Shown here piece by piece: positions 6,926 through 8,210 of a stretch of DNA of 8,210 bases. The position numbers and the translations under genes were made by a program. Positions within the stretch are counted from its first letter, which is position 1. The number at the start of each line of letters is the position of its first letter. The stretch is from Actinomycetota bacterium (GTDB lineage: Bacteria; Actinomycetota; Thermoleophilia; Solirubrobacterales; 70-9), in NCBI GenBank assembly GCA_005884305.1, contig VAYL01000161.1:1-8210 (forward strand), in the 5' to 3' direction. The notes beneath the pieces are model-generated. The model was not told the DNA's origin. It saw nothing but the letters and a program-made list of their open reading frames with translations, and did not search any database.

Positions 6926-7031
6926 CGCGCTTCCTCGCGTAGCGCAGCGCGTCCGCGAGCTCACGGCCAGCTACGAGCCACCGACGTTCGATCACGTCCC
7001 CGATCCGGACGCGGCGCTGTTCCTATGCGCG
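6926..7031 (+). other. Unassigned 106 bases with probable N-terminal coding of the downstream gene
   Basis: In the frame of the 7032 gene, this stretch has no stop, keeps G or C at most third codon positions and reads as a plausible protein N-terminus (VRELTASYEPPTFDHVPDP). No standard start codon is present in that frame. Explanations are a non-standard start, a one-base sequence error that would link to GTG 6919 (reading MVARFL before the shift), or chance. Confidence 0.45.
6934..6959 (+). repeat. Inverted repeat at the cysM / downstream gene junction
   Basis: CTCGCG (6934-6939) and CGCGAG (6954-6959) are perfect complements around a 14-base loop that itself contains GCGC repeats. There is no T run after it, so it is not an intrinsic terminator. 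It sits where the start of the next gene is unclear. It may be chance in GC-rich DNA. Confidence 0.3.
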
Positions 7032-7715
7032 ATGGACCACCGCACCGGGTACCGCGCCGAGCACACGGTGGCGGGGGAGGGGCCGTATTTCGGCAGCGCG
7101 CTGCTGTGGGCCGTGGCGCTCGAAGCCGCTCGGCGCGAGCCGGGTCTGCTGACCGCGCCGGCGCTGCGCGACATCGATGGCGAGGGCGTCGCCGAGCTCT
7201 TCCGGGTCGAGGAGGAGACGGTCGCCGATCCCGAGCGGCGCGCCGGCCTGTTTCGCGATCTCGCGCGCGGCTTGGAGCGCGACCACGGCGGCGAGGCCCA
7301 AACGCTGCTCGCGGCCGCGGACGACAGGCTCGGCGGGGACGGCGGGCTTCTGGGCCTGCTCGCGCGCTACGAGGCCTACTCGGACCCGCTCGCCAAGAAG
7401 TCGTTTCTGTTCGCGAAGATCTGCGAGCGGCGGGGATGGTTCGCCGTCGCGGATCCCGAACACTGGCAGGTCTCCGCCGACAACGTTCTCATGCGCCTCG
7501 CGCTGCGCTCGGGGCTGGTGGAGCCAGGATCCCTGAAGGATGTGCGTTCAGCGACGCGCGCGGCGTTCAAGGAGGTCGCGGAGCGCTCCGGCGTCGCACC
7601 GCCGGTCCTCGACGATTTGCTGTGGGAGCTCGGGCACGACGATCCCGATCTCCTCGGGACGGAGGGCGGCGACCTCAGCGAGCCTCCGAGGGATCCCGAG
7701 TCCGCCTGGTATTGA
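7032..7715 (+). CDS. Conserved-looking protein, glycosylase-like C-terminal pattern; true start probably upstream
   Basis: A 227-residue soluble protein, mostly helical, with no signal peptide or membrane segment. I do not recognise it with certainty. Helix-rich blocks and the end pattern (FAKICERRGWF at 136-146, ADNVLMRLALRSGLV at about 158-172, a DVRxATRxAF helix, then LDDLLWELG near 200) recall the queuosine nucleoside glycosylase Qng1/DUF2419 and the archaeal 8-oxoguanine glycosylase AGOG. In Qng1 an aspartate in the corresponding ADYR segment is catalytic. The reading frame stays open and protein-like for at least 36 codons before ATG 7032, including FDHVPDPDAALFLCA, but has no ATG, GTG or TTG there. 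A GTG at 6919, overlapping the cysM stop, is in another frame. It follows cysM on the same strand and may share its transcript. It converges with the next gene, with 3 bases between stops. Confidence 0.72.
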   Translation: MDHRTGYRAEHTVAGEGPYFGSALLWAVALEAARREPGLLTAPALRDIDGEGVAELFRVEEETVADPERRAGLFRDLARGLERDHGGEAQTLLAAADDRLGGDGGLLGLLARYEAYSDPLAKKSFLFAKICERRGWFAVADPEHWQVSADNVLMRLALRSGLVEPGSLKDVRSATRAAFKEVAERSGVAPPVLDDLLWELGHDDPDLLGTEGGDLSEPPRDPESAWY

Positions 7716-7718
7716 GCG

Positions 7719-8138
7719 CTACCAGACGATCTCGGGCGGGTTCTTCGCGTAGAAGAAGAACCAGATCGTGAGCGCGATCAGCGCCGCGACCATCCCCATG
7801 TAGAGAAAGAACTCGAGCGGGCCGCGCAGGTGGCGGTCCCGCTCCTCCTCCTCGTCGCCAGGCCGGATCACGCCGGTCACGCGCAGGTACAGGTGGTTTA
7901 GCCAGAAGAGCGCCGGCGCGAACAGCGCCATCGCGATGGGGATGAGCACGAGGCTCATGAGGAAGTGGCGGTTCCATGAGTCCGTGATCTGCGAGAAGAA
8001 CCACAGCAGGCCGAACGGAATCCCGACCCACAGCACGACGCTTCCGGCGCCCAGGAGGAGGAGCAGGAACACGGCCGCGAGCCGGTCAAGTGCGCGAACG
8101 GCCGGTCTGCGCTCCACCGCTTGAGCTCTCGCGTTCAC
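7719..8138 (-). CDS. Small membrane protein of unknown function, three predicted helices
   Basis: A 139-residue integral membrane protein that I do not recognise. It has a basic N-terminus (1-18), hydrophobic segments at about 20-48, 59-80 and 108-130, an acidic and charged loop GDEEEERDRHLRG (94-106) and a short tail ending NPPEIVW. The first and last helices are rich in Trp, Phe and Leu. No catalytic or metal-binding motif is visible. I chose GTG 8138 because its GTGA overlaps the stop of the upstream hydrophobic ORF and because the basic N-terminus then leads directly into the first helix. The frame is open to a GTG at 8186 and beyond to the edge, so a longer N-terminus is possible. No strong ribosome binding site decides this. 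Its stop lies 3 bases from the stop of the converging gene. Confidence 0.72.
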   Translation of the reverse strand: MNARAQAVERRPAVRALDRLAAVFLLLLLGAGSVVLWVGIPFGLLWFFSQITDSWNRHFLMSLVLIPIAMALFAPALFWLNHLYLRVTGVIRPGDEEEERDRHLRGPLEFFLYMGMVAALIALTIWFFFYAKNPPEIVW

Positions 8139-8210
8139 CGTGTCCACCGCCAAGCACAGACGAACGCGAGCGCCACGAAAACACACGTCTCGCCCACCAC
8201 GGCCACCCCT
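8135..8210 (-). CDS. Partial hydrophobic ORF, C-terminal end only (enters from right edge)
   Basis: About 25 codons on the minus strand end at TGA 8137-8135 and read VAVVGETCVFVALAFVCAW, then WTR and stop. This is one hydrophobic segment followed by basic residues, as at the C-terminus of a membrane protein. It could also be a free small peptide starting at GTG 8206. The stop overlaps the GTG start of the downstream membrane gene in GTGA, the same arrangement as the permease/ATPase pair, which supports it being real. It is too short to identify. Confidence 0.35.
   Translation of the reverse strand, partial: GVAVVGETCVFVALAFVCAWRWTR

Noticed and set aside
7025..7771. Plus-strand 248-codon frame starting at ATG 7025
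   Set aside because: It is the wrong frame across the 7032 gene, with about a third Arg/Gly residues, while the 7032 frame reads as balanced protein.

Overview
The window is GC-rich, densely packed bacterial DNA with short intergenic gaps and frequent 4-base or longer gene overlaps. A high-GC actinobacterial lineage is likely. The CysM-type cysteine synthase resembles the mycobacterial enzyme, and a Thermoleophilia-like member is plausible, but this is judged from remembered protein resemblance and not from any marker gene. No rRNA, tRNA, CRISPR array, insertion sequence or phage gene was seen.

Left part (1-3072, all minus strand): two overlapping genes for surface-glycan modification. The first is an 838-residue fusion of an unrecognised N-terminal beta-type region, a family 2 glycosyltransferase and a C-terminal PAPS-type sulfotransferase. 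It overlaps by 17 bases a second sulfotransferase that starts at TTG and runs off the left edge. This second gene is easy to miss because it lacks an ATG and is truncated.

Middle (3158-5882, minus strand): a compact polar amino-acid ABC transporter in the order binding lipoprotein, permease, ATPase. The ATPase starts at GTG, overlapping the permease stop codon in a GTGA.

Divergent from it, on the plus strand, is cysM (5960-6925). It carries the arginine that in Mycobacterium tuberculosis CysM recognises O-phosphoserine. The shared 77-base region (5883-5959) holds the transporter's ribosome binding site, a small inverted repeat and candidate -10 boxes for both directions. The pairing suggests, without proving, that the transporter carries cyst(e)ine or a related amino acid.

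Right part (6926-8210): a plus-strand protein with a glycosylase-like C-terminal pattern, possibly related to the queuosine-salvage glycosylase family. Its coding frame appears to begin upstream of the first available ATG. It converges on a three-helix membrane protein on the minus strand, only 3 bases away. The start of that membrane gene overlaps the stop of a hydrophobic partial ORF entering from the right edge.

The recurring theme is sulfur: cysteine synthesis, possible sulfur-amino-acid uptake and two sulfotransferases side by side. Whether they share regulation cannot be told from this window.
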